Positions 1 through 5,748 of a DNA stretch of 22,225 nt are shown here, in pieces. A program made the translations under genes and the position numbers. The first letter of the stretch is position 1, and each line of letters opens with the position of its first letter. The notes under the pieces were generated by a model. That model was given only the letters and a program-made list of their open reading frames with translations. It did not search any database and was not told where the DNA came from. Origin of the DNA: Caulobacter sp. CCH9-E1 (GTDB taxonomy: Bacteria; Pseudomonadota; Alphaproteobacteria; Caulobacterales; Caulobacteraceae); the NCBI RefSeq assembly GCF_001556515.1, contig NZ_LSJA01000089.1, positions 1 to 22,225 on the forward strand, given 5' to 3'.

Positions 1-544
1 TCCCCGCCCCGGACAGGGCGCCCTGAAGACTCGCCTCGGCGAGATTCTGCGCGTCGACCAGGCCGGCGAGTTGGCCGCCGTCCATATTTATCGCGGCCAG
101 GCCGCCGTGATGCGGAACGCGCCCGGCCGCGAGCGGATCGCCAATCAGCTTAAGGAGATGGAGGGCCACGAGCAGGTTCACCTGTCCCGCTTCGATGAGC
201 TTCTGACCGAGCGCGGCGTGCGCCCGACCCTGATGTCGCCGGTCTGGCGCGCCGCGGCCTTCGCCCTCGGCGCCGGCACCGCCTTGATGGGCGACAAGGC
301 CGCCCACGCCTGCACCGAGGCGGTTGAGTCGGTGATCGAGAAGCACTATGCCGGCCAGATCGCGGAACTGAAGGACCGCGATCCCGAACTAGCCGCCGAG
401 CTCTCGCAATTCCGCGACGACGAGCTCGCCCACCGCGACCTCGCCGTGGAAGAAGGCGCCCGCGAGGCGCCCGGCTATCCGCTGCTCAGCGCCGTCATCC
501 AGGCCGGCTGCCGCGCGGCGATCAAGATCAGCGAGAAGATCTGA
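1..544 (+). CDS. coq7: Demethoxyubiquinone hydroxylase, Coq7 family (5' end missing)
   Basis: Di-iron monooxygenase of ubiquinone biosynthesis that hydroxylates the demethoxyubiquinol ring; family members act at the inner membrane. The open frame runs in from the left edge, with codons in phase from base 2, so the true start lies outside the window. The visible product begins near GALKTRLGEILRVDQAGELAAV, typical of the family N-terminus, so only a few residues are probably missing. The di-iron ligands are visible in order: Glu in AGELAA, ExxH in EMEGHEQVH, Glu in ACTEAVESVIEKHY and ExxH in DDELAHRD. It ends with TGA and is followed by two hairpins. A longer in-window Met start (base 71) would remove the first iron-ligand Glu, so it is rejected. 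Confidence 0.9.
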   Translation, partial: PRPGQGALKTRLGEILRVDQAGELAAVHIYRGQAAVMRNAPGRERIANQLKEMEGHEQVHLSRFDELLTERGVRPTLMSPVWRAAAFALGAGTALMGDKAAHACTEAVESVIEKHYAGQIAELKDRDPELAAELSQFRDDELAHRDLAVEEGAREAPGYPLLSAVIQAGCRAAIKISEKI

Positions 545-547
545 ACC

Positions 548-562
548 CGGCGCTTGGCGCCG
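548..562 (+). terminator. GC hairpin just after coq7
   Basis: Perfect 6-bp stem CGGCGC/GCGCCG around a TTG loop, 3 nt after the coq7 stop codon. It has no T-tract, so a terminator role is inferred from position only; stop-proximal hairpins without U-runs are common in GC-rich alphaproteobacteria. Confidence 0.4.
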
Positions 563-584
563 CTCGCGGCGACGCCTACCGATG

Positions 585-610
585 CTCCCCAACATCTTCG
601 CGTTGGGGAG
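585..610 (+). promoter_or_regulatory. Hairpin burying the Shine-Dalgarno of the M1 peptidase gene
   Basis: Perfect 9-bp inverted repeat CTCCCCAAC/GTTGGGGAG with an 8-nt loop (594-601). The 3' arm ends in GGGGAG (605-610), which is the only good Shine-Dalgarno for the TTG start at 619 (8-nt spacer). If transcribed and folded, it would pair the ribosome-binding site with CTCCCC (585-590). It could instead be a second coq7 terminator, but no T-tract follows. Confidence 0.5.
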
Positions 611-618
611 TCGCCGCC

Positions 619-2385
619 TTGTCCGTCCGTATCCGCGCCCTGGCAGCCTGCGCCGCCTCTCTGCTGACCCTGTCCGCCACAACCGGCGCCTCCGGCGCGG
701 AGCCCCTGAAGACCAGCGCCCTGTCCCTCGAGACCGGCGGGCCGATGCCCGCCGAACAGCAGGCGCTGGGCTTCGATCACGCGGACCTGAAGTTCAAGAT
801 CCTGCCCGACAAGAAGGCGATCGAGGGCGAGGCCACCCTGACCTTCACGGCCAAGTCGCCGCTGGACAAGCTGGTCCTAGACTTCGACCGGGTGTTCGCG
901 ATCAGCAAACTGACGATCGACGGCAAGACGCTGAAACCCTCGTCATGGACCAATCCCGAAGGCCGCATGACCATCACCCTGCCCCGCCGGGTTTCGGCGG
1001 GTAAGGCGGTCACGGTCGCGATCACCTATGCGGGCGTTCCGCTGGAGGCCAAGCGCGCCCCGTGGGACGGCGGCTTCGTGTGGAGCAAGACCCCGACCGG
1101 CGAGCCGTGGATCGCCACGGCCGTGCAAGGCGACGGCTGCGACCTCTTCTGGCCCTGCATCGACTATCCGACCGGCGAGCCCAAGCTGGTCGACCTGCAC
1201 ATCACCGTCCCCTCGCCTCTGGTCGCCCCCGCCAATGGCCTCTTCTTAGGGATGACCGAGAAGGACGGCTGGCGCACCTACAACTGGCGGGCCAAGACCC
1301 CGAACACCTACGCCATAGCTCTGGATGTCGGCCCCTACGAGCAGCTGATCGCCATCTACAAGAGCCGCTACGGCGACAGCTTCCCGATGTCGTTCTGGTA
1401 CCTGAGAGGCCGGGCCGAGAAGGCCCAGGCGCTGTTCGCCGAGTTCACGCCGATGCTGGACTTTTATGAACAGATGATCGGCCCCTACCCTTTCCGCGAC
1501 GAGAAGATGGGCGTGGTCGAGACCCCGCACCTGGGCATGGAGCACCAGACGATCAACGCCTACGGCAACGACTACCGCAAGGACGTCTACGGCTTCGACT
1601 GGCTGCTGCAGCACGAGTTCGCGCACGAGTGGTTCGGCAACCAGCTGACCAACGCCGACAATGACGACATGTGGCTTCACGAGGGCTACGGCAGCTACAT
1701 GCAGCCGCTGTTCTCCCAGTGGCTGCACGGCGACATGGAGTACATGGCGCGCCTGAACCAGATGCGCGTCGACACCAAGAACCGCTTCCCGATCGTCTCG
1801 GGCCGCGCCCTGAAGGAGGACGAGGTCTATAACGGTGATCGCGGCCCCGGGAACGACATCTACTACAAGGCCGCCAACGTCCTGCACACGCTGCGGGCCC
1901 TGGTCGGCGACGAAGCCTTCTTCAAGATCACCCGCATCGCGGTCTACGGCACGCCGGACCCTCGGCCTGGCAATTTCGCGCCGCGCTATCTGAGCACCAA
2001 GGACTTCATCAAGATCGTCAATCAGGTGACCGGCAAGGATTATGGTTGGTTCTTTGACGTCTATCTCTATGAAGCCCAGCAGCCCGAGTTGCTGGAGTCG
2101 CGCGAGGGCGATGACCTGCTGCTGACCTGGAAGACCCCGAAGGACAAGCCCTTCCCCATGCCGGTGGAGGTCAAGGTCGGAGACAAGGTCGTGACCGCGC
2201 CGATGACCGGCGGGACCGGCCGGATCACTGTCGGCGCCGCCACGTCGGTGATCGTCGACCCGGCGTCAAAAGTGCTTCGCCGTCAACCTTATCTTGAAGC
2301 TTACCAAGCCTGGAAGAAGACCAAGGACGAGGCGGACCGGGCGGCGGCAGAGGCAAAGAAGAAAGCCGAGTCCGGACAAAAGTAA
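619..2385 (+). CDS. M1 family (gluzincin) aminopeptidase, secreted
   Basis: Zinc metallopeptidase predicted to remove N-terminal residues from peptides, 588 aa, probably periplasmic. The N-terminus is a signal peptide: a basic start, then a hydrophobic stretch through LAACAASLLTLSATTGASG with likely cleavage near ASGA. The zinc site HEFAH (332-336) with the third ligand Glu355 is a canonical HExxHx18E, and GMEHQ (306-310) replaces the usual GAMEN exopeptidase motif, as in a subset of bacterial M1 enzymes. The C-terminus is a Lys/Ala-rich helical tail. The TTG start is chosen because it opens the signal peptide and has GGGGAG 8 nt upstream, although that site lies within a hairpin. The substrate cannot be deduced. 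It appears to be a single gene with no operon partner. Confidence 0.9.
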   Translation: MSVRIRALAACAASLLTLSATTGASGAEPLKTSALSLETGGPMPAEQQALGFDHADLKFKILPDKKAIEGEATLTFTAKSPLDKLVLDFDRVFAISKLTIDGKTLKPSSWTNPEGRMTITLPRRVSAGKAVTVAITYAGVPLEAKRAPWDGGFVWSKTPTGEPWIATAVQGDGCDLFWPCIDYPTGEPKLVDLHITVPSPLVAPANGLFLGMTEKDGWRTYNWRAKTPNTYAIALDVGPYEQLIAIYKSRYGDSFPMSFWYLRGRAEKAQALFAEFTPMLDFYEQMIGPYPFRDEKMGVVETPHLGMEHQTINAYGNDYRKDVYGFDWLLQHEFAHEWFGNQLTNADNDDMWLHEGYGSYMQPLFSQWLHGDMEYMARLNQMRVDTKNRFPIVSGRALKEDEVYNGDRGPGNDIYYKAANVLHTLRALVGDEAFFKITRIAVYGTPDPRPGNFAPRYLSTKDFIKIVNQVTGKDYGWFFDVYLYEAQQPELLESREGDDLLLTWKTPKDKPFPMPVEVKVGDKVVTAPMTGGTGRITVGAATSVIVDPASKVLRRQPYLEAYQAWKKTKDEADRAAAEAKKKAESGQK

Positions 2386-2471
2386 TCTTCAAGAGGACAT
2401 TGCGCGAGGCGGGAAAGTCATATTTGGCTAACCGCGTTCGTTCACCAGTTGGCGTAATCTACACCTTAAGA

Positions 2472-2496
2472 CGAGGACGCCATTTGGAGATCCTCG
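2472..2496 (+). promoter_or_regulatory. Small hairpin with the VanZ-gene Shine-Dalgarno in its loop
   Basis: Six-base inverted repeat CGAGGA/TCCTCG with a 13-nt loop; GGAG in the loop is 8 nt before the ATG at 2498. The stem is short and may be accidental. The loop would display rather than hide the ribosome-binding site. Confidence 0.25.
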
Positions 2497-2497
2497 C

Positions 2498-3007
2498 ATG
2501 TTCCTCAAGCCCCGCCATATCGTTCCCGCGGCCCGCGGCGCCCTTGTCGTGGGCGGCCTGGCCGTGGTGGCGTTGACCCTCGGTCCGTTCGCGGGCGCCG
2601 AGGAAATCCTCGGTCTGAGCGACAAGGTCGCTCACGCGCTCGCGTTTGGCGCTCTCCTGGCCGTTGCGTTCTTCGCCTTCCCGTTCCGTCGCCGACTGGA
2701 CATGATGCTCATCGCGCTGGCGATCGGGGCCGTCGTCGAGATCGCCCAAACCTACGTCGCGCGCAGCAGCAGCCTGGCCGATTGGGTGGCCGACGCGATT
2801 GGCGTCTACGCCGTCTACGCGATCAGCATGATCGAACGCTGGCGCTGGATGATCCGTGAGCAAGGCTCGCTGACCTTCGCCGAGATCGCCGCCATGGACG
2901 CTCGTCGCGCCTCGCGTCGCGCCAAGGTCGTCTTCGAACCCCAGGAGGGCTCGGCCGAAGCCGCTAACTTCGCCGAGCGCGCCTCGCAACGGTTCCCGGC
3001 TCGCTAA
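2498..3007 (+). CDS. VanZ-like family membrane protein
   Basis: Small integral membrane protein of 169 aa with about four hydrophobic helices (near 11-29, 46-62, 68-86 and 97-112) and a charged cytoplasmic tail from about 115. The motif SDKVAHALAFGAL followed by a Glu-containing helix (VVEIAQTYV) and ADWVADAIGV matches the VanZ/DUF family, named after the teicoplanin-resistance protein but usually of unknown function. Nothing nearby suggests glycopeptide resistance. The ATG start has GGAG 8 nt upstream. Its TAA stop directly abuts the stop of the convergent gene at 3008, so no space is left for a separate terminator. Confidence 0.8.
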   Translation: MFLKPRHIVPAARGALVVGGLAVVALTLGPFAGAEEILGLSDKVAHALAFGALLAVAFFAFPFRRRLDMMLIALAIGAVVEIAQTYVARSSSLADWVADAIGVYAVYAISMIERWRWMIREQGSLTFAEIAAMDARRASRRAKVVFEPQEGSAEAANFAERASQRFPAR

Positions 3008-3292
3008 TCAGGTAATGCGCTTGACGCTGACCGGGTCGCTACCTGGGAAGCTCTCTTCCAGGCCTTCGTCCAGCAAGGCTTCCTGACGGTTTTCGGCCGT
3101 CTCGACCTTGTCGGCGAGCTGGTCATGCTTCTCACCCTCGCGGAGCGGCTCTTCCGCTTCGCGGGTGTGGGGAGCGTCGAACGACTTATCCTCGGGCCGC
3201 ACTTGGCCGTCAGGCGCCATGTCCGCGGTCGGCGCCGCGGTGCCGTGAGTGAAATGGCGGTCGTCGCCCTTTTGGATGTCGGGTCGGGTCAT
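3008..3292 (-). CDS. Small acidic hydrophilic protein with ESFPGSDP motif
   Basis: A 94-residue, strongly charged protein with no membrane segment or cysteine, likely largely disordered over its first 60 residues. The C-terminal segment LDEGLEESFPGSDPVSV resembles the conserved ESFPASDPP motif of small uncharacterised alphaproteobacterial proteins, which is the main reason for calling it real. Codon use matches its neighbours. The ATG has GGAG 7 nt upstream, but that site is inside a long hairpin (3296-3326). It is convergent with the VanZ-like gene with zero spacing. A stress-related role is plausible from the family's small hydrophilic nature, but this is speculation. Confidence 0.75.
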   Translation of the reverse strand: MTRPDIQKGDDRHFTHGTAAPTADMAPDGQVRPEDKSFDAPHTREAEEPLREGEKHDQLADKVETAENRQEALLDEGLEESFPGSDPVSVKRIT

Positions 3293-3295
3293 GAC

Positions 3296-3326
3296 TTATC
3301 TCCGATGGCTTGAGCCTCGGAGATAA
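3296..3326 (-). promoter_or_regulatory. Long hairpin occluding the ribosome-binding site of the ESFPGSDP gene
   Basis: On the minus strand, TTATCTCCGA plus GGC pairs with GCC plus TCGGAGATAA: a 13-bp stem with a one-base bulge and a TCAA loop. The 3' arm contains the GGAG Shine-Dalgarno (3303-3300), 7 nt before the ATG at 3292, paired to CTCC of the 5' arm. No T-tract follows the hairpin on either strand, so it does not look like a terminator. It could be an RNA thermometer or another translational switch. Confidence 0.6.
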
Positions 3327-3341
3327 AACCCTCCCGCCAAG

Positions 3342-3360
3342 GTTCCGGTTGCATCGGAAC
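3342..3360 (-). terminator. Possible terminator hairpin after the HNH gene
   Basis: Inverted repeat GTTCCG/CGGAAC with a 7-nt loop, 14 nt beyond the HNH stop on the minus strand. A TTTT run occurs only 13-16 nt later, so the evidence is weak. Confidence 0.3.
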
Positions 3361-3374
3361 GCCGAGCGGAAGCC

Positions 3375-3935
3375 TCAGGCCTCCAGCTCGATGTCCCAGT
3401 ACAGATAGTCCAGCCAACTGACGTGCAGCCTGCCCGGCGGGAAGCGTCGCCCCCGCTCCTGCAACTCATGCATCGAAGGCCGACGCGCGTGGTGATAGGG
3501 CTGCATGCCCGCCTCGCGCGGGGTTCGGCCGCCCTTGCTGAGGTTGCAGGGCGCGCAGGCCGTGACGATGTTTTCCCAGGTGGTTCGCCCGCCGCGTGAG
3601 CGTGGGATGACGTGGTCGAAGGTCAGGTCCTCGGTCGCGCCGCAGTACTGACAGCTGAAAGCGTCACGCAGGAACAGATTGAAGCGGGTGAAGGCCGGCG
3701 GACGCTCTTGCGGGACGTACTGCTTCAGCGCCACGACGCTGGGCAGTTTCATCTCGAACGATGGCGAATGGACCACTTGGTCGTAGCTGGCCACGACATC
3801 GACCCGGTCCAGGAACACCGCCTTGATCACCTCCTGCCAGGGCCAGAGGGACAGCGGATAGTAGCTAAGCGGCCTGAAGTCGGCGTTGAGCACGAGGGCC
3901 GGCATGCCCGACGGGGGGCGTGTGAGGACCTGCAT
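3375..3935 (-). CDS. HNH endonuclease family protein
   Basis: A 186-aa protein with a C-terminal HNH nuclease fold. The zinc-type cysteines are C95/C98 (CQYC) and C127/C130 (CAPC), framing the beta-beta-alpha catalytic core with His108 (FDHVIPRSRGG) and Asn122 (WENIV). The N-terminal half, ALVLNADFRPLSYYPLSLWPW, matches the widespread stand-alone bacterial HNH proteins whose target is unknown. The ATG at 3935 is preceded by a strong GGGAGGAT 4 nt upstream; the frame stays open further upstream, but that stretch is low-quality sequence overlapping the glycosylase gene, so it is excluded. No methylase or phage gene is adjacent, so this is probably a housekeeping nuclease rather than part of a restriction system. 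Confidence 0.85.
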   Translation of the reverse strand: MQVLTRPPSGMPALVLNADFRPLSYYPLSLWPWQEVIKAVFLDRVDVVASYDQVVHSPSFEMKLPSVVALKQYVPQERPPAFTRFNLFLRDAFSCQYCGATEDLTFDHVIPRSRGGRTTWENIVTACAPCNLSKGGRTPREAGMQPYHHARRPSMHELQERGRRFPPGRLHVSWLDYLYWDIELEA

Positions 3936-4111
3936 CAGATCCTCCCTTCGAGGCGAGCGGCTAGACGCCCAGGGCCTCGGCTGAGGGGGTACGCGACAGG
4001 ACTGAAGACGGGCCTCCTTCCTACGCAATTCTGGGAATCGGCATTCATTCCCGAACGCAGACAAAGGATGGGCCATATCGGCGACAGAACCAAGACATCT
4101 GTCGCCGTGCT
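3936..4111. other. Non-coding gap upstream of the HNH gene
   Basis: These 176 bases hold the HNH gene leader, a GGGAAT/ATTCCC inverted repeat (4033-4038 and 4047-4052) of unknown meaning, a GAATC (CcrM-type GANTC) site near 4035, and the stem at 4080-4106. No convincing promoter could be fixed. Confidence 0.4.
4080..4106 (-). terminator. Stem-loop after the DNA glycosylase gene
   Basis: Perfect 9-bp inverted repeat GGCGACAGA/TCTGTCGCC with a 9-nt loop, 5 nt beyond the glycosylase stop codon. No T-tract follows on the minus strand. Position and symmetry favour a terminator or mRNA 3' end. Confidence 0.5.
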
Positions 4112-4753
4112 TCAAAAAGGCGCGATCTCTCGCCGCTTCACCGCCCCGTAGCACGCCCAGAGCAGGTGCGCGGCGACACCCCTGTAGGGTCGCCAAAGCT
4201 CGGCGCGACGATAGGCCAGCTTCTCGTTGGGGCGGATCTCGGCCTTGTCCATCCAGCGCATGGCCTCCTGCAGGGCCACGTCCCCGCCGGGGAACATGTC
4301 CATCCGGCCTTGGGTGAACATCAGATAGACCTCGGCCGTCCAGCGACCGATCCCGGTGATCGCGGTCAGCGCGGCCACCGCCTCGTCATCGGAGAGGCCC
4401 GGCAAGGCGTCGAAGTCGCAGGTTCCCGAGACATGGGCCTCCGCGATCGCTCGCGCGTAACGCGCCTTGGGCCGCGATAGCCCGAGCGACAGCAGGTAGG
4501 CGTCCTCATGCGCCAGCACCGCCTCGGGCGTCATGTCCGGCAAGCCCGCTTCGACCCGCGCCCAGATGGCCGCCGCCGAGGCCAGAGAGACCTGCTGCTG
4601 CACGACCATTTTCAGCAGTCCCGGAAAACCGCCAAGGCCCACCCGCCAGTCGAAGGCCGGCGTCACCGCCTCGATCGCGGCCAAGGCCGGATCGGCGTCG
4701 GCCAGGACCTTGCGGGCTTCCAGGAGGGCGTCTGCGGCGGGCGGAACGAACAT
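4112..4753 (-). CDS. alkA: DNA-3-methyladenine glycosylase II (AlkA-type, HhH-GPD)
   Basis: Base-excision repair glycosylase that removes alkylated purines from DNA, 213 aa. The helix-hairpin-helix is at 129-146 (LTAITGIGRWTAEVYLMF) and the GPD segment follows, with the probable catalytic Asp158 in MFPGGDVALQ. The N-terminal portion FPGLLKMVVQQQVSLASA is typical of the bacterial HhH-GPD glycosylase core. It is shorter than E. coli AlkA (282 aa) because the N-terminal beta domain is absent, as in many alphaproteobacterial versions. It has no Ada-type regulator next to it. It lies downstream of the GreA-like gene on the same strand (50-nt gap), so the two may be co-transcribed. The start ATG at 4753 lacks a strong Shine-Dalgarno. 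Confidence 0.85.
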   Translation of the reverse strand: MFVPPAADALLEARKVLADADPALAAIEAVTPAFDWRVGLGGFPGLLKMVVQQQVSLASAAAIWARVEAGLPDMTPEAVLAHEDAYLLSLGLSRPKARYARAIAEAHVSGTCDFDALPGLSDDEAVAALTAITGIGRWTAEVYLMFTQGRMDMFPGGDVALQEAMRWMDKAEIRPNEKLAYRRAELWRPYRGVAAHLLWACYGAVKRREIAPF

Positions 4754-4803
4754 GGATCGCAGGTGGAGACCTTCCGGAGCGATGGCAATCCGAAACTTGC
4801 GCC

Positions 4804-5286
4804 CTACTCGATCGCGGTGATCTCGATTTCCCCGCCAGGCGCCGCGGCGGTTTCGCCGACCGCCTTGCCCAGCAGGGCCCGCGCGATCGGCGCGATATAG
4901 GAGACCGAGCCCTTGGCCGGATCGGCCTCGTCCTCGCCGACGATGCGGAAGGTCTGCACCCGGCCGTCCTTGCGCTCGAAGGTCACGCGGTCGCCGAACT
5001 GGGCGACGGTCTTGGCTGGGTCGCGCTCCGTCAGCTGGGCGGTCGCCCGGCGGGCCGACCAGTAGCGCAGGTCGCGGGTGGCCCGCGCCATGGCCGTGCG
5101 ATCGCCATCGGCCGCGCCGCCGGCGCTCTGGGCGGCGGCGTAGGCCCCGCGCGCCGCCGCGAGCTCGGCCTCGATCTGGGCCAGCCCTTCCGGCGTGACG
5201 AGATTGGGATGCGGAGAGATCGGGCGGTCGGGCAGATCGGCCGCGAAAGCCTCGCTGTCGCCCTCTTTGGTGAAGGCGACGCTCAT
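4804..5286 (-). CDS. GreA/GreB-family transcription factor, atypical
   Basis: A 160-aa protein with a GreA/GreB architecture: an N-terminal alpha-helical coiled coil (about residues 30-88, VTPEGLAQIEAELAAARG through DLRYWSARRATAQL) and a C-terminal FKBP-like domain (about 95-160), with GDRVTFER, GSVSYIAPIARALLGKAVG and GGEIEITAIE. Gre factors enter the secondary channel of RNA polymerase and stimulate cleavage of backtracked RNA. The coiled-coil tip lacks the LKENAEY stretch with its paired acidic residues seen in GreA; here it reads GAADGDRTAM. It may therefore compete for the channel or act as an Rnk-like modulator rather than a classic cleavage factor. The 20-residue N-terminal extension, rich in acidic residues, is also unlike GreA. 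Confidence 0.8.
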   Translation of the reverse strand: MSVAFTKEGDSEAFAADLPDRPISPHPNLVTPEGLAQIEAELAAARGAYAAAQSAGGAADGDRTAMARATRDLRYWSARRATAQLTERDPAKTVAQFGDRVTFERKDGRVQTFRIVGEDEADPAKGSVSYIAPIARALLGKAVGETAAAPGGEIEITAIE

Positions 5287-5363
5287 GGCCGCTCGGAAGT
5301 CTGGATCATTGAGAATTCGCCTGCGACGCGCGATGGGCGGCGTCGAAGGCCTAACGCGTCCTG

Positions 5364-5418
5364 GTCTGGTTAGCTCCCTATGCGGAGCGCTTCAAGGCGG
5401 AGCGCCTTGCGGCCAGAC
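5364..5418. other. Predicted three-way-junction RNA/DNA element
   Basis: Nested complementarities in 55 nt: closing stem GTCTGG (5364-5369)/CCAGAC (5413-5418), first arm GCTCC (5373-5377)/GGAGC (5384-5388) with a 6-nt loop, second arm CAAGGCG (5393-5399)/CGCCTTG (5403-5409) with a GAG loop. A direct repeat GCGGAGCGC (5382-5390 and 5397-5405) permits alternative pairings. It lies in the gap between the GreA-like gene and the small membrane protein gene. It is not a tRNA: no T-loop or acceptor end is present. Confidence 0.4.
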
Positions 5419-5429
5419 GACGCGGCGGC

Positions 5430-5447
5430 GGCGGCCCTCGGGCCGCC
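5430..5447 (-). terminator. GC-rich hairpin after the small membrane protein gene
   Basis: Perfect 8-bp stem GGCGGCCC/GGGCCGCC around TC, 21 nt beyond the stop codon of the minus-strand small ORF. No T-tract is visible; its role is inferred from position. Confidence 0.4.
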
Positions 5448-5468
5448 CACCGATTACGAACGGTTCGC

Positions 5469-5579
5469 TTACAGGACGACGCGAGCGACAGCAGCCGCCA
5501 CGGCCAGGGCGATGACCAGGAAATAACCGCCCGCAAGGCGGTCGAAGGCGTTCTCAAAGGCGTTTACGTAACGAAGCAT
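5469..5579 (-). CDS. Candidate 36-residue single-span membrane protein
   Basis: A short ORF, ATG at 5579 to TAA, encoding 36 residues. The first half is polar and amphipathic (MLRYVNAFENAFDRLAGG), followed by a continuous hydrophobic helix from about Y19 to V35 (YFLVIALAVAAAVARVV). That is the layout of a small inner-membrane protein. GAGGGG lies about 8 nt upstream of the ATG. A good sigma-70-type promoter with an overlapping palindrome lies about 90 nt upstream, and a GC hairpin follows the stop. The gene is divergent from the TetR gene. I do not recognise a family. A chance ORF is possible: in GC-rich DNA short ORFs are common, but the regulatory signals on both sides argue for a real gene. 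Confidence 0.5.
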   Translation of the reverse strand: MLRYVNAFENAFDRLAGGYFLVIALAVAAAVARVVL

Positions 5580-5662
5580 ATCGGTAGCCCCTCAGGCGTT
5601 TTTCGTCCTTGCTCACGACGAGCGATCGGCGACCGGTGGGGTCAAGCCAATCTGGACAGTGC

Positions 5663-5681
5663 TTAGATAGCGCAAATCTAA
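5663..5681. promoter_or_regulatory. Palindrome TTAGAT-N7-ATCTAA, candidate TetR operator
   Basis: Perfect 6-7-6 inverted repeat in the divergent gap between the small membrane protein gene and tetR. Length and symmetry fit a TetR-family operator, and it covers the -10 region of the minus-strand promoter. Ownership by the adjacent TetR is inferred from location. Confidence 0.5.
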
Positions 5682-5691
5682 ACGACGTCAA
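5665..5691 (-). promoter_or_regulatory. Predicted housekeeping promoter for the small membrane protein gene
   Basis: On the minus strand, TTGACGT is followed after 13 nt by GCTATCT, close to the Caulobacter housekeeping pattern TTGACGS-N10-14-GCTANAWC. Transcription would start near 5655 and yield a leader of about 75 nt before the ATG at 5579. Confidence 0.5.
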
Positions 5692-5698
5692 GATGATC

Positions 5699-5727
5699 TT
5701 TACAGCGTTTGGATGAAATTTTAGAAA
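5699..5727 (+). promoter_or_regulatory. Weak candidate promoter for tetR
   Basis: TTTACA, 17 nt, TAGAAA, ending about 22 nt before the chosen tetR ATG. Match to consensus is modest. Confidence 0.3.
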
Positions 5728-5748
5728 GCTATGGTTAGAGTGAGGCCG

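Noticed and set aside
3327..3360. GGAAC in the leader of the ESFPGSDP gene as an ECF sigma (SigT-like) -35 element
   Set aside because: No matching CGTT-type -10 at the expected 16-17 nt spacing; GGAAC is part of a short inverted repeat instead.
3375..4196. HNH gene starting further upstream (273 codons)
   Set aside because: The extra 87 residues overlap the glycosylase gene and a strong stem-loop, lack family similarity, and a strong SD precedes the ATG at 3935.
5360..5420. A tRNA in the gap upstream of the GreA-like gene
   Set aside because: Cloverleaf-like pairing but no T-loop consensus, no anticodon arm of correct size and no acceptor stem.
5195..5515. A 106-codon plus-strand frame across the gap upstream of the GreA-like gene
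   Set aside because: Arg-rich translation, partly antisense to the GreA-like gene, runs through the structured element, and has no motif.
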